This document shows, in pieces, positions 41,322 through 51,641 of a DNA stretch of 64,000 nucleotides; position 1 is the stretch's first letter, and each line of letters opens with the position of its first letter. The DNA lies in the NCBI GenBank assembly GCA_963971225.1, contig OZ020270.1, forward strand, positions 66,532,932 through 66,596,931, in the 5' to 3' direction. The notes beneath the pieces are model-generated. The model was not told the origin of the DNA. It saw only the letters and a list, made by a program, of their open reading frames with translations, and ran no database searches. This stretch comes from Melieria omissa (lineage: Eukaryota > Arthropoda > Insecta > Diptera > Ulidiidae). The translations under genes and the position numbers were made by a program.

Positions 41322-42605
41322 CCCGGCGTTGGTGTGGTGAAAAAAAATTACGTTATTGGTGTGGTGGGGTATGACATACCCCAAAACTTTATATAGCACA
41401 AACCCCAAAACAACAAAAAATGTCATGTGCAAGCAATTTTAAAAGACAATAACAAATATAAGAAAAATAAACGAAAAATACTGAGATTTATAGGTTGCGT
41501 TCATAAAATGGGGTTTAAAAAAATTACATTGTATAATTTTCCAAAAACCATAATCTGTTTTAAAAACGACATACATGTAGTTATGTGATATAAAATTTTC
41601 GGTAGCTACGGTGAAAGAGTAGCGAAATACAGGGTCTCCAAATTAGCGCATTATTTGCAAGATGTATAAGGTTTTTGCTCTCAGACAAACCGATCATTGT
41701 GTGCTGTGCTGACGACGTTTTGGTACAGCTTCGCATTATCTCAAGGTTTTACAGAATCATGATGATGTACAAGCCGCCGTGGCTCAGTTGGTTAGTGCGC
41801 GGTCCAGCGAGTCGCATGCAGAGCGACGCAAGATCGAATACTGCATGTAGTAACACCTAAAAAAAATAACGGGAAACTCGTTTTCTCTTTCGGTGGCTGT
41901 CCTCTCAGCTGGAAATGGCAAACCTCTGAGAGTAAAAATTGCCTATGAAAAAGCTCCCAACCTGCCGTTCGGAACCGGCATAAAAACTGTAGGTCCCTTC
42001 CACCCGCGTACAAAATTCACACGCACAACACGGGTGGTTGCGGGAAGCTAGGCCTTAGTCTCGCGTAAGCGGGCTGTCGTGCCAATCAATTATTATTATT
42101 AAATTATTAAATTAATGATGATGTACAAAAATAATGATATTTTTTGGAACATATGATACGATGAAAACGATTGTCGTATGTGCTATTAAGTTCAATGGAA
42201 CATACGACATTCGTTTTCTACGGCGACGAAATGCGAATACTGAACTGGGAGCTTTTCTTGCACGTAGCAGTTGGACAGTTCGTATTTGCGTCTTATGTTT
42301 CCGTACGGTGTGTTTTTGAATAAATCGATGACTACTAGACCATCAAAAGTATCAATTTGAATTCAAAATCATTTACACAAAAAGTTACGTTTTTTGTGTG
42401 GTGGGGTATATCATACCCCAATGAACTTTAGCGGCATGTGACTGAAATCTGGTAAAACTCAAGTTGTTTTTGGATAGCAAATGTGTAAGGTTGACTGTTA
42501 TAAACAGCTACTAGAAGCGATAGTGCCCACAAAAAACTGATAGGCGTAATATTTACAAAAATACAACCTCTGAGGTATGGTATACCCCACCACACCGATG
42601 CCGGG
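41322..42605. mobile_element. piggyBac-like non-autonomous element, 1.28 kb
   Basis: Ends CCCGGC[GA]T[TC]GGTGTGGTG, inverted to GCCGGG; TTAA at 41318-41321 and 42606-42609. Subterminal hairpins GGGGTATGACATACCCC (about 41367-41383) and GGGGTATATCATACCCC (about 42403-42419). No transposase frame; a SINE is inserted at 41773. Confidence 0.85.
41773..42114 (+). mobile_element. tRNA-derived SINE, family 1, copy 1
   Basis: A 14-bp TSD ATGATGATGTACAA (41759-41772, 42115-42128). The head GCCGCCGTGGCTCAGTTGG has a Pol III A-box (TGGCTCAGTTGG) and a degenerate B-box at about 41829. The body has a core (AATGGCAAACCTCTGAGAG, CTGCCGTTCGGAACCGGC, CTGTAGGTCCCTTCC), and it ends in an ATT-rich tail. RNA polymerase III transcribes such elements and a partner LINE mobilises them. 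Confidence 0.92.
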
Positions 42606-42745
42606 TTAATCAATATTACAGATTTCAGTTGTATGGTCGACTCCACGCTCTTTTGTTCATACACAGCAAAATATATCCAGAAACATTTTCCTAAGCTTGC
42701 CATCCATTTTTTTCCCCAAATTTCCGATCAATCGGTCAAGTAGTC

Positions 42746-43126
42746 GGCGGTGGCTGCCTCTATAAGAGACACACTCGGAGGCCCATTGTAATACCACATA
42801 TTTCACCCGTGTTTTTTTTATGTGTATGCAACACTGTTTTGCCAACATATGTTACAGCACACATTTCAAGCGGATGGGGAAAGCGAGGGAGGGGACCTAC
42901 AATTTAACGCCGAATCCGAACGGCAATTGGCAGTTTTTCGTTCACACTTGGAGGTTTTGCCATTGCCTGCCAAGAGCGCACTTGTGAGATTCTTGTAATT
43001 CTCATTCCTTTCATGTGGATAGCGATAAAAGTAGACGAGTTTTTCACCGGCTCGAGCCATGAATCGAACCTGGGGCCTTTGGTATGAGAAGCCAGCGCGC
43101 TACCCGCTGGACTATCAAGGCCGGCC
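42746..43126 (-). mobile_element. tRNA-derived SINE, family 2
   Basis: The minus-strand head GCCGGCCTTGATAGTCCAGC has an A-box-like TAGTCCAGCGGGTAGCGCGC and a clear B-box GGTTCGATTC (43070-43080). The body shares the core with family 1 (CAATGGCAAAACCTCC, TTGCCGTTCGGATTCGGC, TGTAGGTCCC). Its 3' part (CCCCATCCG..TGAAAT, GTGCTGTAACATATGTT) is repeated at 46620-46760. A candidate 7-bp TSD AGTAGTC (42739-42745, 43127-43133) sets the ends, tentatively. Confidence 0.75.
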
Positions 43127-43133
43127 AGTAGTC

Positions 43134-44042
43134 AGACAATCATTCAATTTTATAGACAGAGATAAGCAGATTCAAATGACTGACGCTGTCAGCTCTTAAA
43201 CTTAAAATCTCTCTTAAAATTTGTATACAATATCATCAATAGACTCGTTGACTGCCCGTCTCCCCATGAAAAAAACATTTTCAGTATTCCCGCCACATCT
43301 CTTCAAGGGTCTGACCATTTCAATATTGGTAGAAATGTCCTAGCTGTGTCCCAATGAGGGGAGGGGTTCTGTACAAAACTTCTGAGACAAATGACATTTG
43401 AAACCATATTTGCCAGAAGATACAGACACTGCTACTGCCGCTGAGTCCAGCATACTCGCTTATTCTTTGGATATTAATTTTATATGTTCTTAGACACTCC
43501 CAGTTTTCTGTGACACGCGCTAGTTATGGGTATAATATTGTATAATATTTTTGCGCATAGTTATATTGAATTGTTTAATTTTTTCAGCAAATATTGCTAT
43601 TTGTCTTAATAAATAAATACATTTTTAGACCTAAAAAAACAAATAAACATTTATTTATGGGTGCAGGTCATGTCTTAACCCTGATATTAAAAACTCTGTG
43701 CTAAAGAGACTATATCCTATGAAATTCATTAAAATTAAGAAAATTGTTGACCGATGCGTTCCAACAGTTTTAAAAACCTAAATTTCTAGCATCGCGGTTT
43801 GAAATTGCCGGGGCAAATAAGAAATCATAGTTAGATATCATATCATATCGGCATATCAAAGCATGATCCGTTGAGTTTTCGAATAAAAACACTCGTCGCA
43901 AGTTTGGCACTTCTATAAATTATATTGCAACTTTAATGCACCAAAATTGGTTAGAAAAAGTTTTCTATGCGACACACTTCTGATCGATCATTCCTATGGC
44001 AGCTATATGATATAGTTGGCCGATCTCGTTCAAATTTGGATA
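43134..44042. other. AT-rich interval, no feature recognised
   Basis: No frame, TIR or partner repeat that I can support. Confidence 0.4.
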
Positions 44043-45659
44043 CACTAGTCAGAAAAAGTTTGCGTACAAGGGGTACATAGTTTTTTCAAATTGTAAAAGA
44101 AGGGCGAATACTTTTTGGATATGCTTCTCTTATGTGAACTCCCTGCAGAAGTTTCGGGATAAATTTTATTAAATTATTTGTTTTTTCAGCTGCTCTTTTG
44201 TTATATCTTGAATTTGAATATATATTTAATTAAATGCACGTTATGTGACTAGGGAGGAAATTTTTCAAATTTTTTGCGCCGTTTCATAGCAAAGATAGCT
44301 TCACATCGTATGCATTGCGCCTTAAGGTCATCGTAAAGTTGAAAAGAAATTATGGAACCTGATCCAAAATGTTGAAATTTATATGGACATCCGTTTCATG
44401 CGCGTTCTCGCGGATGAGCCAGATTGAGGCCTGGTAAATGGCCATTACTTCTGCCTGAAAGACACTACAATGATCAGGCAGGCGGAAGGAAAGACGAAGC
44501 CCCAGTTGGCTACAGAAAATCCCGCGGCCAACCTTGTTCGCCAATGTGGAGCCTTCAGTGTAGATATTGATGGAGTTTCCGGAGGGTAGCACGCTGCCGG
44601 TCCACTCTCCTCTACTAGGGATACGGACCGTAAATCCGTGATCAATTTGAGTGGGGGTGCAGATATGATCGATGACATCTGGCACCGAACAATCTTGAGT
44701 AAGAATCCTGGAATGACCAAGATCCGGTCTAGCCCAGCGAGAAATCGCGTTTAGCCTGACCGCAGAGCATTTCGCATATAATTTGACCCACTGCGCGGTT
44801 GGGAACCAGTGGAGGGGGATAAACAATGCTTGCGTGGGTGCTGTGCGGAGAGCCCCTGTAACCAAAATGGCCGCCATCCTCCTGACTTTATCAAGAGGTT
44901 TCAGGTTGACCGCCTTACTTATGGCAGGCCACCAGAAAACAGCACCATAAAGGAGGTTAGGCTCAACTACCGCCGAGTGAAGCCAGGACCTTCTTCGGGG
45001 TTGTAGTCCCATCTAGCACCTAGGGCCCGTTTGCAGCAGTAGAGAGCACATGAGGCTTTCCGTGCCCTCTCAGCAATGTTAGCCTTCCAATTAATTTAGA
45101 GTCGAGGATTAGACCTAAGTACCTAACATTGTTGCTGAGGCTAAGTCTAACACCGTTTAGCTAAGGTAGTGCGAACTGAGGTATGTTATACTTCCTACTG
45201 AAAAGCATAACCTCGGTTTTAGAGGGGTCGACATCGAGGCTGAATTCCCGGCACCATTGAGATAGAGTCCCAAGCGCATAACTTAGGTTCTAAGAAAGTG
45301 TAGAAAGATATTTGCCGGAGACTGCTATTGCAATGTCTACCGCATATGCAACAATTCTGCACCCAGTTTTGTCCAGACGATTTAACCCTAATCCGTCGTT
45401 CGGGTGATTTTTCACCCATTTTCAACTTTGAGATGCTACAACTTTCCTATATATTAATCAAAATGATTAAGGTTTCTTGTATTTGTAGCAAACCAATATA
45501 AGTTTTAGAATTTATCTACAACATATTGATTATTTGATTATAACGGTGATTACAACAAAAGTTACGTGGGCGACGTTCGGGTGATATTTCACCCATATAC
45601 AAATTGTATGTAAATTCAACGCAACACATACAGAAAATGCCATACAATTACGTCACTGG

Positions 45660-46370
45660 ATTGAAAGTTTTGTACTGCTTTTATAGGCAAAACCTTTTTA
45701 TGGATCAATGGGCCTCCTCAACTCAAAGGAAAAGCAGGAGCCAATTATTTTATTTCAACTAAAGTTGGTATAACCCGTTATGCTTGAAGTCGTGTTCCAG
45801 TAATAAATGATGCTAATGAAGACCAATGTTAAAGATAGTAACTGACAAAACTTATGTTGAAGGTTTGCCAGTTTTTGGCAGTGCATGGATCAGCGTTGGT
45901 GATATTCAGGCATAGTTTGGTATTTCAATTTTGAGTGGTGTTTATAAGTCGAATGGAGAATCTCTTGATAATCTGTAGAGTTACATAACAGGCAGACCAA
46001 TTTTTTGTTCTATCGGTGACAAAACCATTCGCCAAGAACGTAACGATTGTAATCAAGAATGAAGCTCGTTAACACCCATAAGATATATATTAGAAACGTG
46101 GGTTTAGCGACAACTGCTATGTACGTCCTATAAAAAGGGCACACTAAGTTAACAAGAGCAAGATGCCCCTTTGAGCACTTTTCATCATAACCAGGATATG
46201 TGGGTGACAAAAAATTACCTGAAATTTTATCGTTTTACAATAAGTCAAAAGCAGTAGTTGACACTTAAGACCAATTGATTGTTCACTAACTATACCGTCA
46301 AGCGAAAAAGCTAATCGCTCTCGATTCCATCTGGATCGCTTGTACAAAAAGTACAAGCGGCGAATTTTTC
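45660..46370 (+). pseudogene. Decayed piggyBac transposase
   Basis: Fragments over several frames. The best stretch, about 46205-46290, reads KLPEILSFYNKSKAVVDT, a stop, DQL, which corresponds to the conserved piggyBac block PEI..FYN.TKGGVDT.DQ around the last catalytic Asp. Upstream, KPFYGSMGLLN-like and NVGLATTAMYVL are weaker. Many stops; no function. Confidence 0.6.
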
Positions 46371-46614
46371 TTGAAGACTTAGATTTTAGTTTAGTAAAGT
46401 TAAAGATTTTGCGTAGAGCAACGTAAGCGAAAGGAAACTCTTCATGCTGACTTCTTATCTCAATACAGCCATTTTTGCAAACCTTGTCTGAAAATCAGAG
46501 CGTAAAAAAGCAAAAGAACTATTGGAAGATAGCTAATTGGTATCAAAAACGATCGAAAGGCATATTCTGCTTGCAATTCTTGAAAAAAAATATACTTGTG
46601 GTGAACACAAAGTT

Positions 46615-46765
46615 TTAGTTAACTACTGCCCTTCCTTGCCCCCTTTCCCCATCCGATTGAAATTAGTGCTGTAACATATGTTCGAAAAACAGTATTACAT
46701 ACACATTTAAAAACGGGTGAAATTTGTGGTAAATCACAACGGGTCATTGCAAAAAAAAAGAGACA
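46615..46765 (+). repeat. 3' piece of SINE family 2
   Basis: TTTCCCCATCCGATTGAAAT, GTGCTGTAACATATGTTCG and CATACACATTT match the reverse complement of 42780-42890. It ends in an A-run (46753-46761). Head and core are absent. Confidence 0.65.
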
Positions 46766-48602
46766 AATTTGTTAACTTATTTATCTGTAAGATAACAAAG
46801 ATAATAAAGATTAAAGATAACAAATTATTTTTTATTATAATTGCTCAAAAAATTCATTAAAACAATGCAAAGTACCATATGGGTGAAATATCACCCGAAC
46901 ATCTTATGTGTGAGTTTTTTTGAACGTCGGATGAGGGTTAAAAGAGAGTTTACTGCCAGATTCCAGATTAGAGGAGATAGCACACCACCTTGCGGCGTGC
47001 CCGTCCTTACTGTACGCTTGATGCGCGTGTTTCCGATTGCAGAACTAGCGACACGCATTTTGAGCAGACTCTCGATAAATCTTACCAGCTTCGTGTCTAG
47101 GTTCAGATTAGAAAGTGCACCAACAACCGCCTGAGGACAGATGTTGTTAAAAGCTCCTTCAATGTCGAGGAATGCTTTCAGAGTAAACTCTTTGTGGGCG
47201 AGAGATCTTTCGACCGTCTCGAGAAGTGAGTGTAGTGCGGGTTCAACAGATTTGCCCTTTGTATAGGCTTATGACTTAGATAGGAGAGACGGATCGATAG
47301 AATTCCTGATTTTATGGTCTAGAATTCTCTCGAAGGTCTTGAGAAGAAATGACGATAGGCAGATAGGTCCGTAGTCCTTAGCGTTGACATCGGACATTTT
47401 TCCCGCCTTAGGTATGAAGACCACCCTAGATTCCCTCCATTTGAAGGGGATGTAGGAGAGGTCCAGGCCAGCCCTGTAAATTCGTAGCAACCAGGGCGCG
47501 ACTGACTCAGCGCGGTGCGGGATGTCAGCTGGTATGATACCATCTGGCCCTGGGGACTTAAATGGGTCAAAAGACTTGATGGCCCAATGTAGATGGGATT
47601 CGGTTAACCATGTTGAGGGGGTGCTCTGGGGACCCGGTCGACCTCAGAAAGACTGTAATCGTGGTCGTTGAAAATTACGCTACCAGGAAAGTAAGTATCC
47701 AGCAGAACTTCTAGTGTTTCAGCACCTGATGTTGACCAGCTACCCTGGGGTGTCTGGATACAATCAAGGTGCCTCGGGGACGAACTAAGTATTCTACGAA
47801 GTCTGCTGGTCTCAGAGGAACTTTCGATATTTTCACAAAAGCTCCTCCAAGTCACCCTTTTAGTTTTCCTGATGGCATATTTGAGCTCCCTTTGTTTGTG
47901 TTTGTAAGGAGCCCAGTCATTGAGGACTTTGGCCCTATTGAAAAGTTTGCGACATTGCTTTCGAAGCTCTGCAATCACCGGGTTCCACCAGCGAGGCTTT
48001 GGTTTACCCCTAGGTGTCGAGGAGACGCAGGCTGCCTCGGCAGCAGATTTCAGTAAAGACGTGACAGAGTCAACCGCTCGTTTAATGTCCGAGCAGTTGT
48101 CGATAACGGAGGGAATAGCATATGCGCCTGCTTCAACGCAGGCCCTACACCTATCCCAATCTGTGCGCTTCCTGTTAATAAGGTGGTCAGTACCCACGAC
48201 TTCGTTGGGATCATGGTAACCTAGCGTGAAGCAAATATATCTATGATCAGAGAAGAAACACTCTTGTGAAACCCTCCAGTTGTTAAGAATATTGGACGAG
48301 AAGTTATTGGCAAGAGTGATGTCCGCACCGATGGCGACACTAACATGGTTCCGGGATGCCTCAGAGACCAATGTTTTCACCAGGTGGTGAGGAGCCGTGG
48401 TCGTGTGCCATATAAGTGGAGGCAACCCAAGTCACCACGGCGTTGATGAAGACCGCTACAGCCATGTTGTCCGAGTCGCTGAACTTGGGGAGGAGAAGAG
48501 CATTAAGATTGTTCTTGACAAGGATGCAGGTTCTGGGATTACCTTGACCTACCATGTAGACAACCCGATAGCCATCGAGGTTGAGATCGCAAACCCGACC
48601 AT

Positions 48603-49349
48603 TTACGATCCGACCATGGAGCTAGTAGAGGTGGATGGACCGGGTTCGGGAGCCGTCGACTTTGGTATCTGGGTGTTACCTTGTAGATCGCACCTATATA
48701 CGCTGAAGACGATCGACCCAAACGCGTAGTTTATTTCTCCGTCTTTTGCCAGAATCGGAGCTAGCGACTCTTCGTTGATGACGATGAGCGCCTGCCGAAG
48801 ATGTCCTCTCGGCTCGCTGACCTTGGCAACCTTCCAATCATGAGTCGGGAGGTGCACATTGTTCAGCTGAAGGTGCAATATCTCGCTTGGAGAGGAGGGT
48901 TCAGCTGAGATCCAGGCCTTTGTACGCGGGCGATTTGGGATTTGATCCATCGAGACCACGGCTAGCTTCGCGCTTGGCCAGACCTCGCCGATCTTGTTGA
49001 TCGCCTGCTTGTACAGATCCGCTGAGCGTTGATCTGCACAGGCGATGACCTTAACATGCCCTTGATACCATGCGGCATCGCGGCATGCAGGAGAGAAGCC
49101 TGGGTTGGCCGAAACGATGTCTTTATAGACATGGGTGAGCTGTACTAATCTCCAGTTCGCCCCGGAGATAGTGCCATCGCTGTTACCACGGTCGATGATA
49201 GCCCAGACGATGCCTTCTATGACCACCTCACTGAACGGTCGCAGAGGTTTTGGCTTGACGATCGCCAGCCTGGGCCGTTTAGGGTCCTGGGCTGCGGGAG
49301 GAGCAGCTTGCTCGCCGGATCTTTGGCGCTTCACTGCGACCTCCGGCAA
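48603..49349 (-). CDS. LOA-type LINE ORF1 (DUF4780-like RNA-binding protein)
   Basis: An intact 248-residue frame. It has a basic Pro/Ala-rich start (KRQRSGEQAAPPAAQDPKRP), then a folded region IVWAIIDRGNSDGTISGANW, WYQGHVKVIACADQRSADLY, LAVVSMDQIPNRPRTKAWI, which I recognise as the DUF4780-type domain common in dipteran LINE and related proteins, then VNEESLAPILAKD. No CCHC knuckle. It is presumed to bind LINE RNA in the particle. The ORF2 remnant begins just downstream. The intact frame contrasts with the broken ORF2. Confidence 0.75.
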   Translation of the reverse strand: MPEVAVKRQRSGEQAAPPAAQDPKRPRLAIVKPKPLRPFSEVVIEGIVWAIIDRGNSDGTISGANWRLVQLTHVYKDIVSANPGFSPACRDAAWYQGHVKVIACADQRSADLYKQAINKIGEVWPSAKLAVVSMDQIPNRPRTKAWISAEPSSPSEILHLQLNNVHLPTHDWKVAKVSEPRGHLRQALIVINEESLAPILAKDGEINYAFGSIVFSVYRCDLQGNTQIPKSTAPEPGPSTSTSSMVGS

Positions 49350-50030
49350 GGCGATTGGTCGGTCGTTCTAATGTTGCTGCGCCCAGAGGAGAGCAGCTTT
49401 GTCCTTGTCGGATAGGGTACTCGGATCCGAGGAACCGAAATGGTCTCCCTCCCGAGGAGGGTGGCGCTTGATTGGTCGGCTTTTGCCGAACCAAACCTTT
49501 TTGGTCCCCTTTTGGGTTGGCCGAAGGTGTTTTTAAAAATTTGGACTTGTCCATGCGAAAAGGGTCCCCACTTAAGGCCGCTATCCCGATCGGAGCGCGT
49601 AGTCACCTTGATGGTCCTATGGTTATCTATGCAAAAGCAGGGAGGCCATGCGAGGGTTGAAGCACACCCTTATGGAGTAGTGTGCTCAGAGCCGAACCAG
49701 TGCAAATTAGGAGTTTATCTCAACCAAACCTACGCCACCAACTTAATGGTGACCGGAGCCGTTTGCACAAGGTTTCATCCCGGTGATACTAGGTCCGGAA
49801 GCCACAGCCACCAGCTCGAAGGCGAACGAAAATTAGTCGGAAGACAAAAGGGAGTCCGTAGATGAAACCAGATCGTGCCAATACCCGATACCCAAACCTA
49901 GCGGTTGTGAGCACCGGGCGGGGGAGGTGGTGTGGGCCATTTAGCGTTACCCAGGATGCACCACGAGGAGGCGACCACTATACATCCCTACTCCATAGAT
50001 AACAACACATAGTCCCGGAAATCCGGTTTT
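49350..50030 (-). other. LOA LINE 5' region
   Basis: Higher GC than its surroundings. Antisense frames up to 141 codons have no domains. CACCGGGCGGGGGAGGTGG lies near 49914. The 5' boundary is judged by composition only. Confidence 0.4.
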
Positions 50031-50822
50031 CTAGACTCTTTGATGGACTCTTTTACGAAAGCATTTCTGTGCTCCTTGTTAGTAAGCTAAATATGAGATT
50101 CTTGCATGCTATGCTGTAAGGAAAATATGTTATTTTCAGGACTTTCTTATAAAATCACTACTTCTGGGTTTTATAGAATATTTCTGTACATTTCTGAAGA
50201 TATCGGATACAACTAGCCTAAGATAATGATGTACTGATCGCAAAATAATCGAATCCTATTGCTTGGGTAGCTTAAGAAAATGTCCAGATCGTAGTAACGA
50301 AGCAAGATTTTCTGTTTTTTTTCGAAATTTCGGATGTCTTTTCGAAATAACGAATGTGCTCTTCCAAAAATTTCTTTAATTTCACGAAATTTTTTGACAA
50401 TTTAGGAAAGCTTCAGTAAGATTATCCTTTTAACCATTTTTATTTTTTTCGCTTGGGTTCTATTGCTTTCGATATAATTTCAAGCACATATACGTTTAAA
50501 AATAATTTACAAGTACGTTTACTGGAATACAATCAATGGAATACAAATTTCCAAATAAAAATAAAAACCATAACTGAAAATTCCAGTTATTAGTTTTGTA
50601 CGCAAACGTATTCTGCACCGTTTTGTGAGTATATTGTCAATAAATACGGAAAATTATTGTTTTAATGCATCTAAAACACAACAAAAAGTGCAGTTAAGGC
50701 ATATATGAATTATGTGGATAAGTTTTGGTAAACAGAGAACCCATTTTTGAGGTCAAAATTGGTGATAACATAATTGTGACTTGCCTGTACGCAAACTTTT
50801 TCTGACTAGTGTATGTGATGTA

Positions 50823-51391
50823 CAGGGTAGGCCATTTAAAGTGGAAGGCCATTCTTGTTTTTGAAAAAAAAGAGGAAAAAAAATGTTTTTTTTTGTTTTC
50901 ATCTCGATATTCATTTATTTTGGTCCAAGAAGAAATTTTCTAGTTAGTTTTTGAAAATGATATCGCGTAAATGGCCACCATTAGCTTTGGCCGCAAAATG
51001 TGCCCTTTTTTCGGCATTTTCCATCACTTTTGCCAGTGTATCGGCCGATATGGCTCTTATTTCGCGGCGTATGTTGGCTCTGAGTTGAGCTAGTGTCCTT
51101 GGCTTGTTGGTGTATATCTTGGACTTCAAGTAGCCCCATAAAAAAAAGTCTGGCGGCGTCAAATCGGGTGATCTCGGTGGCCACTCATAATCGCCGTTTG
51201 GTTTTCACAATCGATAAGTTATTTTGAATGTAAAGCTGAACAATTTCAGCACGTTCTTTTGGAGTGTACTGTTCCATGGTATAAATTGTCTTGGAATGAC
51301 GCTTCCAACGCGCTATGTCATTAGTCGATGTGACAGCTTTGTCAAAAGTTATAGGGTTACCAGATGCTTCCACTTTAAAAGGCCTACCCTG
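50823..51391 (-). mobile_element. Internally deleted mariner-like element B
   Basis: TIR CAGGGTAGGCC[AT]TTTAAAGTGG at 50823 and inverted to 51391, TA on both sides (50821-50822, 51392-51393). 569 bp. Confidence 0.9.
50944..51280 (-). pseudogene. Mariner-like transposase, N-terminal HTH plus C-terminus only
   Basis: From about 51278 MEQYTPKERAEIVQLYIQNN (HTH start), then a deletion, then WPPRSPDLTPPDFFLWGYLK (last catalytic Asp block), RANIRREIRAISADTLAKV and GGHLRDIIFKN to the stop at 50944. The middle of the DDD domain is missing. Its C-terminus resembles that of element A (GGHMPEIIFKH), so they are related families. Confidence 0.85.
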
Positions 51392-51393
51392 TA

Positions 51394-51639
51394 GTATTAC
51401 CTAAGTATTACCACAGAATAAACAGTATACAGAAGGCGCATCTGAAATAATTTTGCGATTTAATTTCAGACGCGGGCGGGAAGCAACAAAGGTGAGGAAA
51501 ATGTAAAGGGAACCGAGAGAGTAAGCGCGAATTGATGTACACGCATAGATTCGATGGTTTTCTCATTTCGACAACAACACGCAATGTTGTTGCTTTACGC
51601 AGCAAGCCAGCTTGGCTTTGCTCGTGCACATTGAAATGG
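51394..51639. repeat. P-like end fragment
   Basis: 51405-51530 aligns with 2815-2930: GTATACAGAAGGCGCATCTGA, then GCGGGCGGGAAGCAACAAA and GAGAGTAAGCGC. The mariner at 51642 interrupts whatever followed. No gene is seen. Confidence 0.5.
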
Positions 51640-51641
51640 TA

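Larger units (their letters stand above)
45386..46937 (+). mobile_element. piggyBac-like element, 1.55 kb, with subterminal hairpins
   Basis: Ends CCCTAATCCGTCGTTC and inverted GAACGTCGGATGAGGG; TTAA at 45382-45385 and 46938-46941. CGGGTGATTTTTCACCCAT at 45401, a second copy at 45578 and an inverted one at 46879 form hairpins. It carries a decayed transposase and a piece of SINE family 2. Confidence 0.85.
44350..48600 (-). pseudogene. LOA-type LINE ORF2: endonuclease, RT, RNase H, with many lesions
   Basis: Endonuclease pieces at 48361-48600 (ILVKNNLNALLLPKFSDSDN, STYMAHD) and 47604-48425 (VAIGADITLANNF, ECFFSDHRYICF). RT: SYIPFKWRESRVVFIPKAGK (about 47430), CLSSFLLKTFERIL, FLDIEGAFNN-like (about 47160), TPQGGVLSPLIW (about 46975), then AYAVDIAIAV (about 45335), where the first catalytic Asp of YADD is Val. 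RNase H at 44350-45012 has IYTEGST (Asp to Glu) and FQAEVMAIYQ, then stops. Several frameshifts and stops. Confidence 0.8.
44346..50030 (-). mobile_element. LOA-type LINE with ORF1, decayed, split by a piggyBac-like element
   Basis: Order on the minus strand: 5' region (about 49350-50030), ORF1 (49349-48603), ORF2 with endonuclease, RT and RNase H (48600-44350). It is interrupted at 45386-46937; removing that insert and one TTAA joins PQGGVLSPLIWNLAVNSLL to NRLDKTGCRIVAYA. The end is truncated inside RNase H, which is unusual because LINEs normally lose the 5' end. Confidence 0.8.
44043..50811. mobile_element. Tc1-like element, split by a LOA LINE
   Basis: TIR CACTAGTCAGAAAAAGTTTG(CGTACA), about 26 bp, at 44043 and inverted to 50811; TA on each side (44041-44042, 50812-50813). 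Only about 300 bp (left) and about 780 bp (right) belong to the element itself; these are AT-rich, with no transposase frame. A second CAAACGTA/TACGCAAACG motif lies at about 50600. Confidence 0.75.

Noticed and set aside
43058..43126. Possible functional tRNA gene
   Set aside because: Has A- and B-box-like motifs, but the acceptor stem does not close and it is the head of a SINE with core and tail.
49440..49865. 141-codon plus-strand frame
   Set aside because: Antisense to the LOA LINE 5' region and without motif.
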